Below, one piece after another: positions 43,962 through 52,269 of a stretch of 64,000 bases of DNA (the stretch's first letter is position 1; every line of letters begins with the position of its first letter). The notes beneath the pieces are model-generated. The model saw nothing but the letters and a program-made list of their open reading frames with translations. It searched no databases and had not been told where the DNA came from. The stretch is from positions 4,554-68,553 of the forward strand of contig CALBNX010000077.1 of NCBI GenBank assembly GCA_937896885.1, given 5' to 3'. Position numbers and translations under genes: made by a program. The stretch comes from an uncultured Clostridia bacterium (GTDB taxonomy: Bacteria; Bacillota; Clostridia; Oscillospirales; Acutalibacteraceae).

Positions 43962-44225
43962 ATGGTAAAAGGCGTTAACCGACAAGTTTTAGAAATTCTT
44001 GAACCCCAATGTGATTACTTTGAAAAAGCATTGTTTTTTGTCAAACCTGAATACAGCAACGAGAGTGATGCTAAACTGCGAAACCAAGCATTGAAAAGCA
44101 TTCAAAATTCTAATTCTCTACCCAAAACACGTAAACAAAAGGTTAAAAGCAAAGTCTTTTTTATTGCACAAATGCTTTCATCTGCGGTTGCGGGGTCAAT
44201 AATAACGGCTTTGATTATAAAATAA
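43962..44225 (+). CDS. small C-terminally anchored membrane protein
   Basis: 87 residues, not recognised. The N-terminal 60 residues are soluble (NRQVLEILEPQCDYFEKALF) and basic near 55-65 (LPKTRKQKVKSK). A single membrane helix follows at about 67-86 (IAQMLSSAVAGSIITALIIK) and ends the protein. It resembles small clostridial proteins that accompany sporulation or stress genes in topology only. The start follows GTGAGGAC. The last 11 bp overlap the convergent peptidase gene. Confidence 0.6.
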   Translation: MVKGVNRQVLEILEPQCDYFEKALFFVKPEYSNESDAKLRNQALKSIQNSNSLPKTRKQKVKSKVFFIAQMLSSAVAGSIITALIIK

Positions 44226-45282
44226 TCAAATCTTTAGGTGCATTTGTGAGATTTTCACATCCGTTTTCTGTGATAAGAGCCATATCTTCAATTCTCACGC
44301 CGAATTTTTCAGGGATATAAATACCTGGCTCAACTGTGACAATGTTACCAACTTGTAAAATACTGTCAGAAGCGGGTGAGAGATTTGGAAATTCGTGAAT
44401 TTCAACACCCACGCCGTGACCGGTTGAATGTGTGAAATATTGACCGTAACCTGCATCTCTAATAACACTTCGTGCGAACTCGTCACCGTCTTTACAATTT
44501 ATACCTGAACGGATATTTGCAAGACAGTTGTTCTGTGCTTTAAGCACAATGTCATAAACATTCTTCATCTCATCAGTTGCAAACCCAACGGCAACGGTAC
44601 GGGTCATATCACTGTGATAACCATTTATAATTGTACCAAAATCGAGAGTGATAAAATCGCCATTCTCGATTTTTTTATCGCTTGGAACACCGTGTGGCAT
44701 TGATGAATTTGCACCACTGACTGCAATAGTTTCAAAAGATAAACCTTCGCCACCGTTGCGAAGCATAAAGAAATCGAGTTCAAGTGCGATTTCTTTTTCA
44801 GTAACACCAACTTTAATGAACTTGAGAATATGTTCAAAGGCTTTTTCTGCAATGCGTTGAGCTTTTATAATGCTCTCAACTTCGTTTCTTGTTTTGATTG
44901 AACGAAGTGAGTTTATAATTGTATCAAGTGTGGTGTCAGTTGAAATACTGATATTTTTAAGCACACCTTTAAGTGAGTTATATGTAGAAACTGTCATTCT
45001 TGTTGACTCAACAAGCAAATGACGACAATTCATTTCTTTAAGAATTGTTGCGATTTGTGGATATGTTTTGCCTAAAAGCATAACTTCACAAGCAGAAATC
45101 TGCTTTTCTGCAGCTTCAATGTATCTTCCGTCAGTAATGAAAACCGCACGGTCAGATGACACAAGCAAAAATCCGTCAGAAGACTCAAACCCTGTGAAAT
45201 ATTTTCTGTTTTCAGGTGAGATAATAAGTGCACAAACCCCCGCGCCCTTATCCTTTAAAAGTTTTTGTAAATTATTCATCAT
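44215..45282 (-). CDS. M24 family Xaa-Pro aminopeptidase
   Basis: Removes N-terminal residues next to proline from peptides. The roughly 355 residues have a creatinase-like N-terminal domain (ISPENRKYFTGFESSDGFLLV) and the pita-bread catalytic domain with its metal ligands: LDFGTIINGYHSDMTRTVAVG (two Asp), HSTGHGVGVEIHEFP (His), VTVEPGIYIPEKFGVRIED (two Glu). Start taken as the ATG pair at 45282/45279, after a GGTGT site inside the end of the upstream gene; a longer frame would overlap that gene by 47 bp. Probably cotranscribed with the YqeG phosphatase. Confidence 0.9.
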   Translation of the reverse strand: MMNNLQKLLKDKGAGVCALIISPENRKYFTGFESSDGFLLVSSDRAVFITDGRYIEAAEKQISACEVMLLGKTYPQIATILKEMNCRHLLVESTRMTVSTYNSLKGVLKNISISTDTTLDTIINSLRSIKTRNEVESIIKAQRIAEKAFEHILKFIKVGVTEKEIALELDFFMLRNGGEGLSFETIAVSGANSSMPHGVPSDKKIENGDFITLDFGTIINGYHSDMTRTVAVGFATDEMKNVYDIVLKAQNNCLANIRSGINCKDGDEFARSVIRDAGYGQYFTHSTGHGVGVEIHEFPNLSPASDSILQVGNIVTVEPGIYIPEKFGVRIEDMALITENGCENLTNAPKDLIIL

Positions 45283-45793
45283 AAACACCATATCCATAAA
45301 GTCTTTCAAATTCTGCAATTACGGGTTTTTCTTTTCGTCTGCGATTTGCATAGAAAATCGGGAAACGAGTTTCACCTTGTAGTGCGTCAACAAGAACAGA
45401 AATAGCACCACAAGTATTGGCTGCTAAAACATCAGCAAAAATCTGGTCGCCAACCATTGCCATTTCACCTATTTTAACGCCCATAAGTTCAGCGCCTTTT
45501 ATAAGTTTATGTGCCTTTGGCTTTCTTGCAAATGATAAATGAGCAAGACCCAAACTCTCTGCAACCTTTCGTGGGCGCTTACCAATGGCGTTTGAGATAA
45601 TCATTACTTTAATGCCAGAATCCTGTATCTCTTTGAGCCAAGACTCTAACCCATCTATAACATTTTCTCTTCCATCGTTGCAAATTGTGTTGTCAATATC
45701 AAGGGCAACTGCGCGAGCTCCCATTTTTCTCAAATCTTCAACTGTGATATCAAGAACACTTTTGAAACGATATTTGGGCATTGCAGAATTCAT
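45272..45793 (-). CDS. YqeG family HAD IIIA phosphatase
   Basis: 173-residue HAD-superfamily phosphatase. Motif I is ALDIDNTIC, motif II MIISNAIGK, motif III lysine in FARKPKAHKL, and motif IV MVGDQIFADVLAAN. This is the YqeG family of Firmicutes. Relatives are linked to ribosome or GTPase functions by neighbourhood, and a phosphatidylglycerophosphate-phosphatase role is known for related eukaryotic and cyanobacterial proteins; the actual substrate here is unknown. It overlaps the peptidase start by 11 bp. Confidence 0.88.
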   Translation of the reverse strand: MNSAMPKYRFKSVLDITVEDLRKMGARAVALDIDNTICNDGRENVIDGLESWLKEIQDSGIKVMIISNAIGKRPRKVAESLGLAHLSFARKPKAHKLIKGAELMGVKIGEMAMVGDQIFADVLAANTCGAISVLVDALQGETRFPIFYANRRRKEKPVIAEFERLYGYGVYDE

Positions 45794-45810
45794 AACATAC
45801 TCCTTAGTGG

Positions 45811-45847
45811 TAAAAAAATAGTGGGCAATCCGTCAATGGATGCCCAC
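45811..45847 (-). terminator. terminator of rpsU
   Basis: Minus strand GTGGGCATCC with GGATTGCCCAC (45847-45838 with 45831-45821), then a TATTTTTTTA tract. Confidence 0.8.
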
Positions 45848-45883
45848 TTGCGTTTTTAAAACATAGCTCCGCAAAGCCTAAGA

Positions 45884-46060
45884 TTATTTAAACTTACGCT
45901 TACGTGCAGCCTCAGACTTCTTCTTTCTCTTAACAGAAGGCTTTTCGTAATGCTCTCTTTTGCGTACTTCTTGAATTACGCCGTCGCGAGAAGTCTGTCT
46001 CTTAAATCTTCTGAGAGCACTTTCCAAGGACTCGTTTTCTTTAACTTTTACCTGACTCAT
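45884..46060 (-). CDS. rpsU: 30S ribosomal protein S21
   Basis: Small basic ribosomal protein that lies near the mRNA exit and anti-Shine-Dalgarno region of the 30S subunit. The 58 residues read [20 protein letters not shown] at the start, contain [17 protein letters not shown] and end in a run of Lys/Arg ([15 protein letters not shown]), all typical of S21. An excellent AAAGGGAGGGAT ribosome site is 7 bp upstream. It has its own terminator and precedes the YqeG-peptidase pair. Confidence 0.96.
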   Translation of the reverse strand: MSQVKVKENESLESALRRFKRQTSRDGVIQEVRKREHYEKPSVKRKKKSEAARKRKFK

Positions 46061-46141
46061 TAAAAATCCCTCCCTTTACATTGGGATACATTGTGTATTA
46101 TACAATAACTATCTTCAAGTGTCAATAACAAATTTTTGCAG

Positions 46142-46219
46142 ATTTTCCGTGATGCTACGTTGTGCCATCTCGAAATATCGACATATTCCTTCGATGTCAC
46201 GCCTTGCCTAACGAAAAAT
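46142..46219 (+). repeat. 78-bp dispersed repeat, copy A
   Basis: Begins ATTTTCCGTGAT and ends TAACGAAAAAT. It is the same length as copy B at 49409 and identical at 71 of 78 positions by direct comparison. Imperfect inverted ends (ATTTTCCGT, ACGAAAAAT) and an internal TCTCGAAATAT ... TTCCTTCGAT pairing suggest a folded RNA or MITE. It lies upstream of rpsU and downstream of the dehydrogenase gene. Confidence 0.8.
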
Positions 46220-46295
46220 CTATCAAAAATCAAATTCTTCTGCAAGATTGTCTTACAAAAAATCTGTGCAAAAATCAAAATATAATAATTTTGCA

Positions 46296-47255
46296 TTACT
46301 TGTTAACAACGTTCTGTGGATTTCCATTCAGATATGCTTTAACATTGTCTTCGAGAATGTTCATAAGTCTTTCTCTTGTTTCAAACCCTGCCCAGGCGAT
46401 GTGTGGAGTTATAAAACAATTTTTAGCAGAGAGCAAAGGATTATCTGCTTTTGGTGGTTCAACTGTGAGTACATCAAGTCCTGCACCACGAAGTTTACCA
46501 CTATTTAGAGCATCTGCGAGGGCTTGGTCGTCAACAACTGGACCACGGCTTGTATTGATAATAATTGCACCGTCTTTGCATTTATTGATAAATTCTTCAT
46601 TCACAAGTCCTGTTGTTTTTTCGGTGAGCGGACAATGGAATGAAATAATATCACTTGTCTTTGCAAGGGTATCCATATCAACCCAAGAAAAATTATTTCT
46701 GTGACTCTGGTCTGTTTCGTGACCTGAAACTGCAACAATATTCATTTTAAAAGCTTCGGCAATGTCTGCAACGGCTTGACCAATCTGACCAAACCCCACA
46801 ATACCAAGTGTTTTGCCACAAAGCTCAGTAAGTGGAGTTTTCCAATAACAGAAATCGGGGCAATTCGCCCAGTCACCATTTCTTACGCTTTCGCTATGTA
46901 TTCCCACAGCATTTGTAATCTCAAGAATTAGCGAGAATGTAAGTTGTGCAACTGCGTTGGTTGAATATGAAGGGATGTTTGAAACAGGCACACCCATTCC
47001 TTTTGCATATTCACAATCAACCACATTATATCCTGTTGATTCAAGGGCAATATATTTAAGATTAGAAAGTTGTGACAAAGTCTCTTTTGTGAGCGGAGTT
47101 TTGTTTGTGATAACAACATCTGCACCCATACATCTTTCAAGAATTTTGTCAGCGGGTGTACGGTCATAAAGCTCACATTCACCTAAATTTTTAAGCCATT
47201 CCCAAGATAAGTCACCAGGGTTGAGTGCGAAAGAATCAAGCACAACAAATTTCAA
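46296..47255 (-). CDS. D-2-hydroxyacid dehydrogenase (glycerate dehydrogenase-like)
   Basis: NAD-dependent reductase of 2-keto acids. The 319 residues carry the Rossmann motif GIVGFGQIGQAVADIA and the catalytic triad region: Arg in NTSRGPVVDD, Glu in LTVEPPKADNP, His in ITPHIAWAG. Relatives are called glycerate dehydrogenase or hydroxypyruvate reductase; substrate not certain. The start is probably TTG at 47255, which gives MKFVVLDSFALNPGDLSW with AAGGTAG upstream; the GTG nine bases earlier is too close to that site. Confidence 0.88.
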   Translation of the reverse strand: MKFVVLDSFALNPGDLSWEWLKNLGECELYDRTPADKILERCMGADVVITNKTPLTKETLSQLSNLKYIALESTGYNVVDCEYAKGMGVPVSNIPSYSTNAVAQLTFSLILEITNAVGIHSESVRNGDWANCPDFCYWKTPLTELCGKTLGIVGFGQIGQAVADIAEAFKMNIVAVSGHETDQSHRNNFSWVDMDTLAKTSDIISFHCPLTEKTTGLVNEEFINKCKDGAIIINTSRGPVVDDQALADALNSGKLRGAGLDVLTVEPPKADNPLLSAKNCFITPHIAWAGFETRERLMNILEDNVKAYLNGNPQNVVNK

Positions 47256-47321
47256 AGTAATCACTACCTTTAAATGTGTATATATTATAGTGTTATATTT
47301 AATATTATAATAACAAAAATA

Positions 47322-47350
47322 TTGACCTTTTTCAATAAATATTATAAAAT
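47322..47350 (+). promoter_or_regulatory. promoter of the VTT protein-galK genes
   Basis: TTGACC (47322-47327), 17 bp, TAAAAT (47345-47350), about 47 bp before the start. Confidence 0.65.
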
Positions 47351-47397
47351 TAAGATGTATATGTATGTTTACAAACTAATAGAGAAAGGGGATGCAG

Positions 47398-48129
47398 ATG
47401 GAAAAAAGAAACCTTGATAGAAAAGGCGCTATGAATCTTAGCGCAATCGGACTTTTTGCTGTGGCAATTTTGCTTGCAGTTATCACAATGATTATGAGCA
47501 CAAAGGTTGCCGAAGGTGGTTGGGCAGAGTTCTTATGGGCGTTAGGCAAATTACAAGACTTTATTCAATCTCTTGAAAACAGATGGCTTATTGCTCTTGC
47601 AATACTTGTGGTTTATGTGCTTAAAGCAGTTGTGCCAATTCCGTTCCCTTTTATTATGATTATGACGGGTGTTATGTTTGAACCAGAACTGGCATTGCCA
47701 CTCAATATTGTAGGCTTTTCAATAACACTTTCAATAGTTTATTGGTATGGCAGACGACTTGACGAAGGCGTTGCCGTACATAAACTGAAAAAATATGAAA
47801 ATGTTCGCGAGATGCTTAATCACGCGGGCAAGACGAAATTGGGCGTATTGTTTCTCATAAGACTTGTTCCATCAATCCCTATCAATATGGCAAGTCAGTT
47901 TTATGGGGGTATCAAGTTCCCATTCGGAAAATTTATGGTTGCATCAATTGCGGGTTATTTCATTAAGTTATGGACATATTCTGTAATGGGTGGTAATATT
48001 GCACAACCTTTCACATGGCATTTTATGGCTCCTGTAATAATTCTTTTAGTTATTTCAGGCACAGCTGTTTTAATTACAAATATAGCGTTGGAAAAGAGAA
48101 AAGGAGAAAATAAAGATGGCAACAATTAA
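47398..48129 (+). CDS. VTT/DedA-like (TVP38) integral membrane protein
   Basis: 243-residue membrane protein of the VTT (SNARE-associated Golgi/TVP38) superfamily, some of which move lipids between membrane leaflets. Hydrophobic segments at about 14-34, 62-92 (LIALAILVVYVLKAVVPIPFP), 96-118, 150-200 and 210-232. The VTT core is visible as PIPFPFIMIMTGVMF and FLIRLVPSIPINMASQFYGG. The ATG at 47398 has AAAGGGG upstream. Its end overlaps galK by 14 bp, so the two are co-translated, although no functional link is known. Confidence 0.85.
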   Translation: MEKRNLDRKGAMNLSAIGLFAVAILLAVITMIMSTKVAEGGWAEFLWALGKLQDFIQSLENRWLIALAILVVYVLKAVVPIPFPFIMIMTGVMFEPELALPLNIVGFSITLSIVYWYGRRLDEGVAVHKLKKYENVREMLNHAGKTKLGVLFLIRLVPSIPINMASQFYGGIKFPFGKFMVASIAGYFIKLWTYSVMGGNIAQPFTWHFMAPVIILLVISGTAVLITNIALEKRKGENKDGNN

Positions 48130-49396
48130 TGTTTTGAAAAACGATATTTTGAATGGCGCTTATGACGAGAGATTCAAGCGCGTTTATGTTACAGACGAAG
48201 CAGTTAAGGCTCAACACGAAAGATATGTAAGTTTGGCAAATGACTTTGCTGAAATTTTTAGTGCAGACAGAGATGCAAGAATGTTCTCAGCACCTGGTCG
48301 TACAGAAGTCGGTGGCAACCACACAGACCACAACCACGGCAGAGTTTTAGCGGCAGGTATCAACCTTGATGCTATTGCAATTGCATCTAAAAATGACGAA
48401 AACATCGTTCGTGTAAAATCACGTGGATACGATATGGATGTTTGTGACATCACAGACCTTGAAATTAAAGAAAATGAAAAAGGTCATTCACCAGCACTTG
48501 TTCGTGGTATGTGTGCAGGTTTCCTTAAATATGGCTACAAAATCGGTGGCTTTGACGCAGTAACAATGTCAAGTGTGCTTTCGGGCTCAGGTCTTTCATC
48601 ATCAGCGGCTTATGAAGTTCTTGTTGGTACAATGCTCAACTACCTTTATAATGACGGACAAGTTGATGCAATCACTATCGCAAAGATTGCACAATATGCA
48701 GAAAATGTATATTTTGACAAACCTTGCGGACTTATGGACCAGATGGCTTGTTCGGTTGGTGGATTTGTTACAATCGACTTTAATAACCCAGCAGAGCCAA
48801 TCGTAAATGAAGTTAAATTTGACTTTGCAGCATCAGGTCATTCACTTTGCATTGTTGACACAAAGGGTAGCCATTCAGACTTGACAGATGACTATGCAGC
48901 AATCCGTAGCGAAATGGAAGCAGTTGCAGGTTGCTTTGGCAAGAAAGTTCTTCGTGAAGTCCCAGAAGATGAATTCAAGAATAATATTCCAACAATTCGC
49001 GCAAAGGTTGGCGACAGAGCAGTTATCCGTGCAATGCACTTCTTTGCAGACAACGCAAGAGTATTAAAAGAAGTTGATGCTCTTAAAAAGGGTGATTTTG
49101 AAGAATTCAAATCATACATACTTGAAAGTGGTGACTCATCATACAAGTATAATCAGAATGTATTTTCTGTTAAAAAGCCTTCTGAACAGCCTGTTTCATT
49201 GGCACTTGCAGTAAGCGAAAGCATTCTCAAGGGCAAGGGCGCATGGCGTGTTCACGGCGGTGGATTTGCAGGTACAATTCAGGCGTTCGTTCCAAACGAA
49301 ATTCTTGCAGATTACAAAAATGCAATGGAGAGTATTTTCGGCACAGATTCTTGCTATGTACTCATTATTCGTCCAGTAGGTGGCGTAGAAATCTAA
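48116..49396 (+). CDS. galK: galactokinase
   Basis: Phosphorylates galactose to galactose-1-phosphate in the Leloir pathway. GHMP kinase of 426 residues with the galactokinase signature GRTEVGGNHTDHNHG near 61, the ATP loop SGSGLSSSAAYEV near 156 and the C-terminal RVHGGGFAGTIQAFV. An N-terminal extension of about 35 residues makes it longer than the E. coli enzyme (382). No galT, galE or sugar transporter is adjacent, so the rest of the pathway is elsewhere. RBS AGGAGAAAA lies within the upstream gene. Confidence 0.94.
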   Translation: MATINVLKNDILNGAYDERFKRVYVTDEAVKAQHERYVSLANDFAEIFSADRDARMFSAPGRTEVGGNHTDHNHGRVLAAGINLDAIAIASKNDENIVRVKSRGYDMDVCDITDLEIKENEKGHSPALVRGMCAGFLKYGYKIGGFDAVTMSSVLSGSGLSSSAAYEVLVGTMLNYLYNDGQVDAITIAKIAQYAENVYFDKPCGLMDQMACSVGGFVTIDFNNPAEPIVNEVKFDFAASGHSLCIVDTKGSHSDLTDDYAAIRSEMEAVAGCFGKKVLREVPEDEFKNNIPTIRAKVGDRAVIRAMHFFADNARVLKEVDALKKGDFEEFKSYILESGDSSYKYNQNVFSVKKPSEQPVSLALAVSESILKGKGAWRVHGGGFAGTIQAFVPNEILADYKNAMESIFGTDSCYVLIIRPVGGVEI

Positions 49397-49408
49397 TCTT
49401 GTTGGCAA

Positions 49409-49486
49409 ATTTTCCGTGATACTGCGTTGTGACATCTCGAAATATCCGCATATTCCTTCGATGCCACGCCTTGTCTAACGAAAAAT
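49409..49486 (+). repeat. 78-bp dispersed repeat, copy B
   Basis: Same orientation and length as copy A (46142-46219), with 7 substitutions and no gaps. It starts 12 bp after the galK stop. Three of the changes lie in predicted pairing arms. A role as 3'-end or boundary structure is possible, since no other terminator is seen after galK. Confidence 0.8.
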
Positions 49487-49556
49487 TTTCTCAACAATAT
49501 TAAGTGTGTTCTTTTCATAAAGATTACATTGAAATTTAATTTTAAGGTTGGTTTAA

Positions 49557-50549
49557 ATGACAACTATTGAACTTTTAGAAAAATTAACATCCCTCGCAGG
49601 TGTTGCGGGGGATGAGAAATGCTCCTTTGAAACATTCAAGGGGCTTTTTTCACCGTGTGGCAAGGTTTCTTGCGATAAGGTAGGCAACATAATTATCGAA
49701 AAAGACGGCAAGGGCAAGCATATTTTACTTGATGCTCACATTGATACAATTGGTTTCGTTGTTACGGGGATTACTGATGATGGTTTTCTTCGTGTAACTA
49801 AAGTCGGTGGTGTTGATATGCGCACGGTTGAGGGTGCAGAATTAACAATTCACGGCACAGAAGATATTTATGGTGTTGTCTGCACCGTGCCACCGCATCT
49901 TTCAGACGGTGAAAGCCGTGTTTCAAAAGACGGTACTTGCGTTGTTGATATCGGTATGAGTAAAGCAAATGCAGAGAAAATCGTTTCAATCGGCGACAGA
50001 GTAAGCTTCAGAAACTCATTTTCAGTTCTTTCTGAAAACTGTGTTTCTTCACCATATATTGATGACCGTGGTGGAATTGCTGTGCTTCTTAAAGCACTCG
50101 AATATACAAATACTGAGAATAAAATCACCCTTGTTTGCTCTGCTCAAGAAGAAACAGGTGGCACAGGGGCTACTTGTGCATCTTTCAATAGTGATGCGGA
50201 TTTGTCTTTGTCAGTTGATGTGAGTTTTGCTCATACACCTGATTCGAATCCAAAAGAATGTGGCAAAATGAATGGTGGACCAATGATAGGTTATTCACCG
50301 ATTTTAAGTCGTGAATATTCAGAGCTTCTTGTAAAAGTAGCAGAAGAAAATAATATTCCATATCAAAAAGAAATTATGAATGGAAAAACGGGCACAAATG
50401 CCGACCACATCACAATTTCAAAGGGTGGAATTCCCTCTGCTTTGGTTTCATTACCACAGAAATATATGCACACACCTGTTGAAACGGTGGATATTCGTGA
50501 CATTGAAAATTGTGCAATTCTTATTGCACGATTTCTTGAAAGGGTGTGA
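49557..50549 (+). CDS. M42 family metallo-aminopeptidase (first of two)
   Basis: Cytoplasmic zinc/cobalt aminopeptidase of the M42 family, which form tetrahedral dodecamers and trim peptides. The 330 residues show metal ligands in LLDAHIDTIGFVV (His, Asp), SPYIDDRGGIAVLL (bridging Asp), the catalytic SAQEETGGTGA (Glu pair), SVDVSFAHTPD (Asp), and a C-terminal KYMHTPVETV (His). Start ATG at 49557 with AAGGTTGG upstream. It is followed closely by a divergent paralog, so two specificities may work on the same peptide pool. Confidence 0.9.
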   Translation: MTTIELLEKLTSLAGVAGDEKCSFETFKGLFSPCGKVSCDKVGNIIIEKDGKGKHILLDAHIDTIGFVVTGITDDGFLRVTKVGGVDMRTVEGAELTIHGTEDIYGVVCTVPPHLSDGESRVSKDGTCVVDIGMSKANAEKIVSIGDRVSFRNSFSVLSENCVSSPYIDDRGGIAVLLKALEYTNTENKITLVCSAQEETGGTGATCASFNSDADLSLSVDVSFAHTPDSNPKECGKMNGGPMIGYSPILSREYSELLVKVAEENNIPYQKEIMNGKTGTNADHITISKGGIPSALVSLPQKYMHTPVETVDIRDIENCAILIARFLERV

Positions 50550-50554
50550 GCAAT

Positions 50555-51571
50555 ATGAATATGAAATTACTCAATGAACTTTGCGTTTTGAATGGAACAT
50601 CAGGTGACGAAAAAAGTGTTAGAGAATTTATAATCTCAAAACTTCCCGATGATTGCACATATTCAGTTGACGCACTCGGCAACCTTATTGTTGATAAAAG
50701 AGGTGAGACCACACCCAAAAACAAAGTTGCTCTTTTTGCACATATGGATGAAGTTGGTTTTATTGTCACATATATTAGTGATGATGGATATGTTTATGTA
50801 TCAAATGTGGGTGGAATTGATGATTCTGCACTCTTTGGTAAAAAATTAACTATCAATGGTTTTGTTGGTGTTGCGGGTGGCAAAGCAATCCATCAATGCA
50901 GTGCTGACGAGAGCAAAAAAATACCAAGTATTACTGACATTTCAGTTGATTTTGGTTTTGAAAACAAACAAGACGCAGAAAAATATATTTCTCTTGGTGA
51001 TTTTGGTTATTTCAAATCAGATTTTATTCCATTTGGTGACAAGATGCTTAAATCAAAAGCACTTGATGACCGAGTTGGTTGCGATGTTATGTTAGAACTT
51101 TTGCAAGAAAAGTCAAAAATTGACTACACCTGTGTTTTTACTGTTCAAGAAGAAATAGGAACCCGTGGTGCAACTGTCAGCGCATACACAGTAAACCCCG
51201 ATTATGCCATTGTAATCGAAACAACAACTGCTTCGGATATTCCTGACACACCTGACCATAAAAAAGTCTGCAAAACAGGTGGTGGCGCAGTAGTATCATT
51301 TATGGACAGGGCAACACTCTATGACAGAGAGTTATATAAACGAGCTTTTGAAATCGCAGAAAAGAACAACATTCCTTGTCAGACAAAAACAGTTGTTGCA
51401 GGTGGCAATGACGCAGGCGTAATTCACAAATCAGCAGGTGGAATTAAAACTATTGCGGTGTCTTTGCCTTGCAGATATATTCATTCAGGTTCTTCCGTCT
51501 GCAATTCTAATGATATTGAAAGCGTTGAAAAACTCACAAGAGAACTTTTAAAGGACTTGGCAAATGGTTAA
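50555..51571 (+). CDS. M42 family metallo-aminopeptidase (second of two)
   Basis: 338 residues, clearly related to its neighbour: ALFAHMDEVGFIV, ALDDRVGCDVMLELL, TVQEEIGTRGATVSAY, ETTTASDIPDTP and SLPCRYIHSGSSVC supply the two-metal site. The ATG at 50555 follows GGGTGTGAG, which spans the stop codon of the first peptidase; an in-frame GTG overlaps that site. The different substrate-loop sequence suggests a separate preference. Its end overlaps the GNAT gene by 8 bp. Confidence 0.9.
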   Translation: MNMKLLNELCVLNGTSGDEKSVREFIISKLPDDCTYSVDALGNLIVDKRGETTPKNKVALFAHMDEVGFIVTYISDDGYVYVSNVGGIDDSALFGKKLTINGFVGVAGGKAIHQCSADESKKIPSITDISVDFGFENKQDAEKYISLGDFGYFKSDFIPFGDKMLKSKALDDRVGCDVMLELLQEKSKIDYTCVFTVQEEIGTRGATVSAYTVNPDYAIVIETTTASDIPDTPDHKKVCKTGGGAVVSFMDRATLYDRELYKRAFEIAEKNNIPCQTKTVVAGGNDAGVIHKSAGGIKTIAVSLPCRYIHSGSSVCNSNDIESVEKLTRELLKDLANG

Positions 51572-52256
51572 ATCAATAAATCAAGCAGACAAGTTAATTT
51601 TTGACTATTTGGGAAAAGATAACACAGCTCTCTTTCTTTCGCAAACAGGGTTTTTTATGGATTGCGAATTAAATGATGGTGTTTTGTGGGCACAATTTGA
51701 TGATGAAAACAAAATTACTGCAATCGTTTCAGGAGAAAACGACAGGTGCGTAGCTTTCGCAAGTGAAAAGGCAGATTTTGAAGAGCTTTCGTTTGTGCTC
51801 AATGGCTCAATTTTTTCAACAGATAATTTACCATACAACCGAATAGACAAAAAATATCTAATGCATATTTTACTAGATGAAACAAAAGGTGAAAAGGGTA
51901 TAAAATATACTCATTATAATAAAATTGAAAAGCTGAATGACAAACTTACACCCGACCAGACAATGTTAAAACAGTTTTTGAATCTTCGTGGTTGTTGTGA
52001 AGGTGCAGTAATTGAAAAACCTTTACAAACAATAAGTGGTGGATTTATCTCATTCAACAAAGATTTGGCATTGATTACAGATGTTTTTACAAAAGAAAAA
52101 TATCGCGGTCAAGGTTATGGAAAAGCGATAGTCAAAAAATTACTAAACCTTTCCCCGCGAAAAGATGTCTATTTAATTTCTCGTGATTATAATGTAAAAT
52201 TCTATGAAAAACTCGGCTTTGAAGTCGTGAAAGATATATACGAATACAAAATATAA
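51564..52256 (+). CDS. GNAT family N-acetyltransferase with N-terminal extension
   Basis: 230 residues. The C-terminal 90 form a GNAT acetyl-CoA domain, with motif A as TKEKYRGQGYGKAIVKKLL and motif B as FYEKLGFEVV. The first 130 residues are a separate domain that I do not recognise (LGKDNTALFLSQTGFFMDCE, SGENDRCVAFASEKADF), possibly a second, degenerate GNAT fold. Acceptor unknown. It is translated with the M42 peptidases (8-bp overlap upstream), which could suggest amino-acid or peptide acetylation; this is inference. Confidence 0.8.
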   Translation: MVKSINQADKLIFDYLGKDNTALFLSQTGFFMDCELNDGVLWAQFDDENKITAIVSGENDRCVAFASEKADFEELSFVLNGSIFSTDNLPYNRIDKKYLMHILLDETKGEKGIKYTHYNKIEKLNDKLTPDQTMLKQFLNLRGCCEGAVIEKPLQTISGGFISFNKDLALITDVFTKEKYRGQGYGKAIVKKLLNLSPRKDVYLISRDYNVKFYEKLGFEVVKDIYEYKI

Positions 52257-52269
52257 AAGGAAAATTAAA

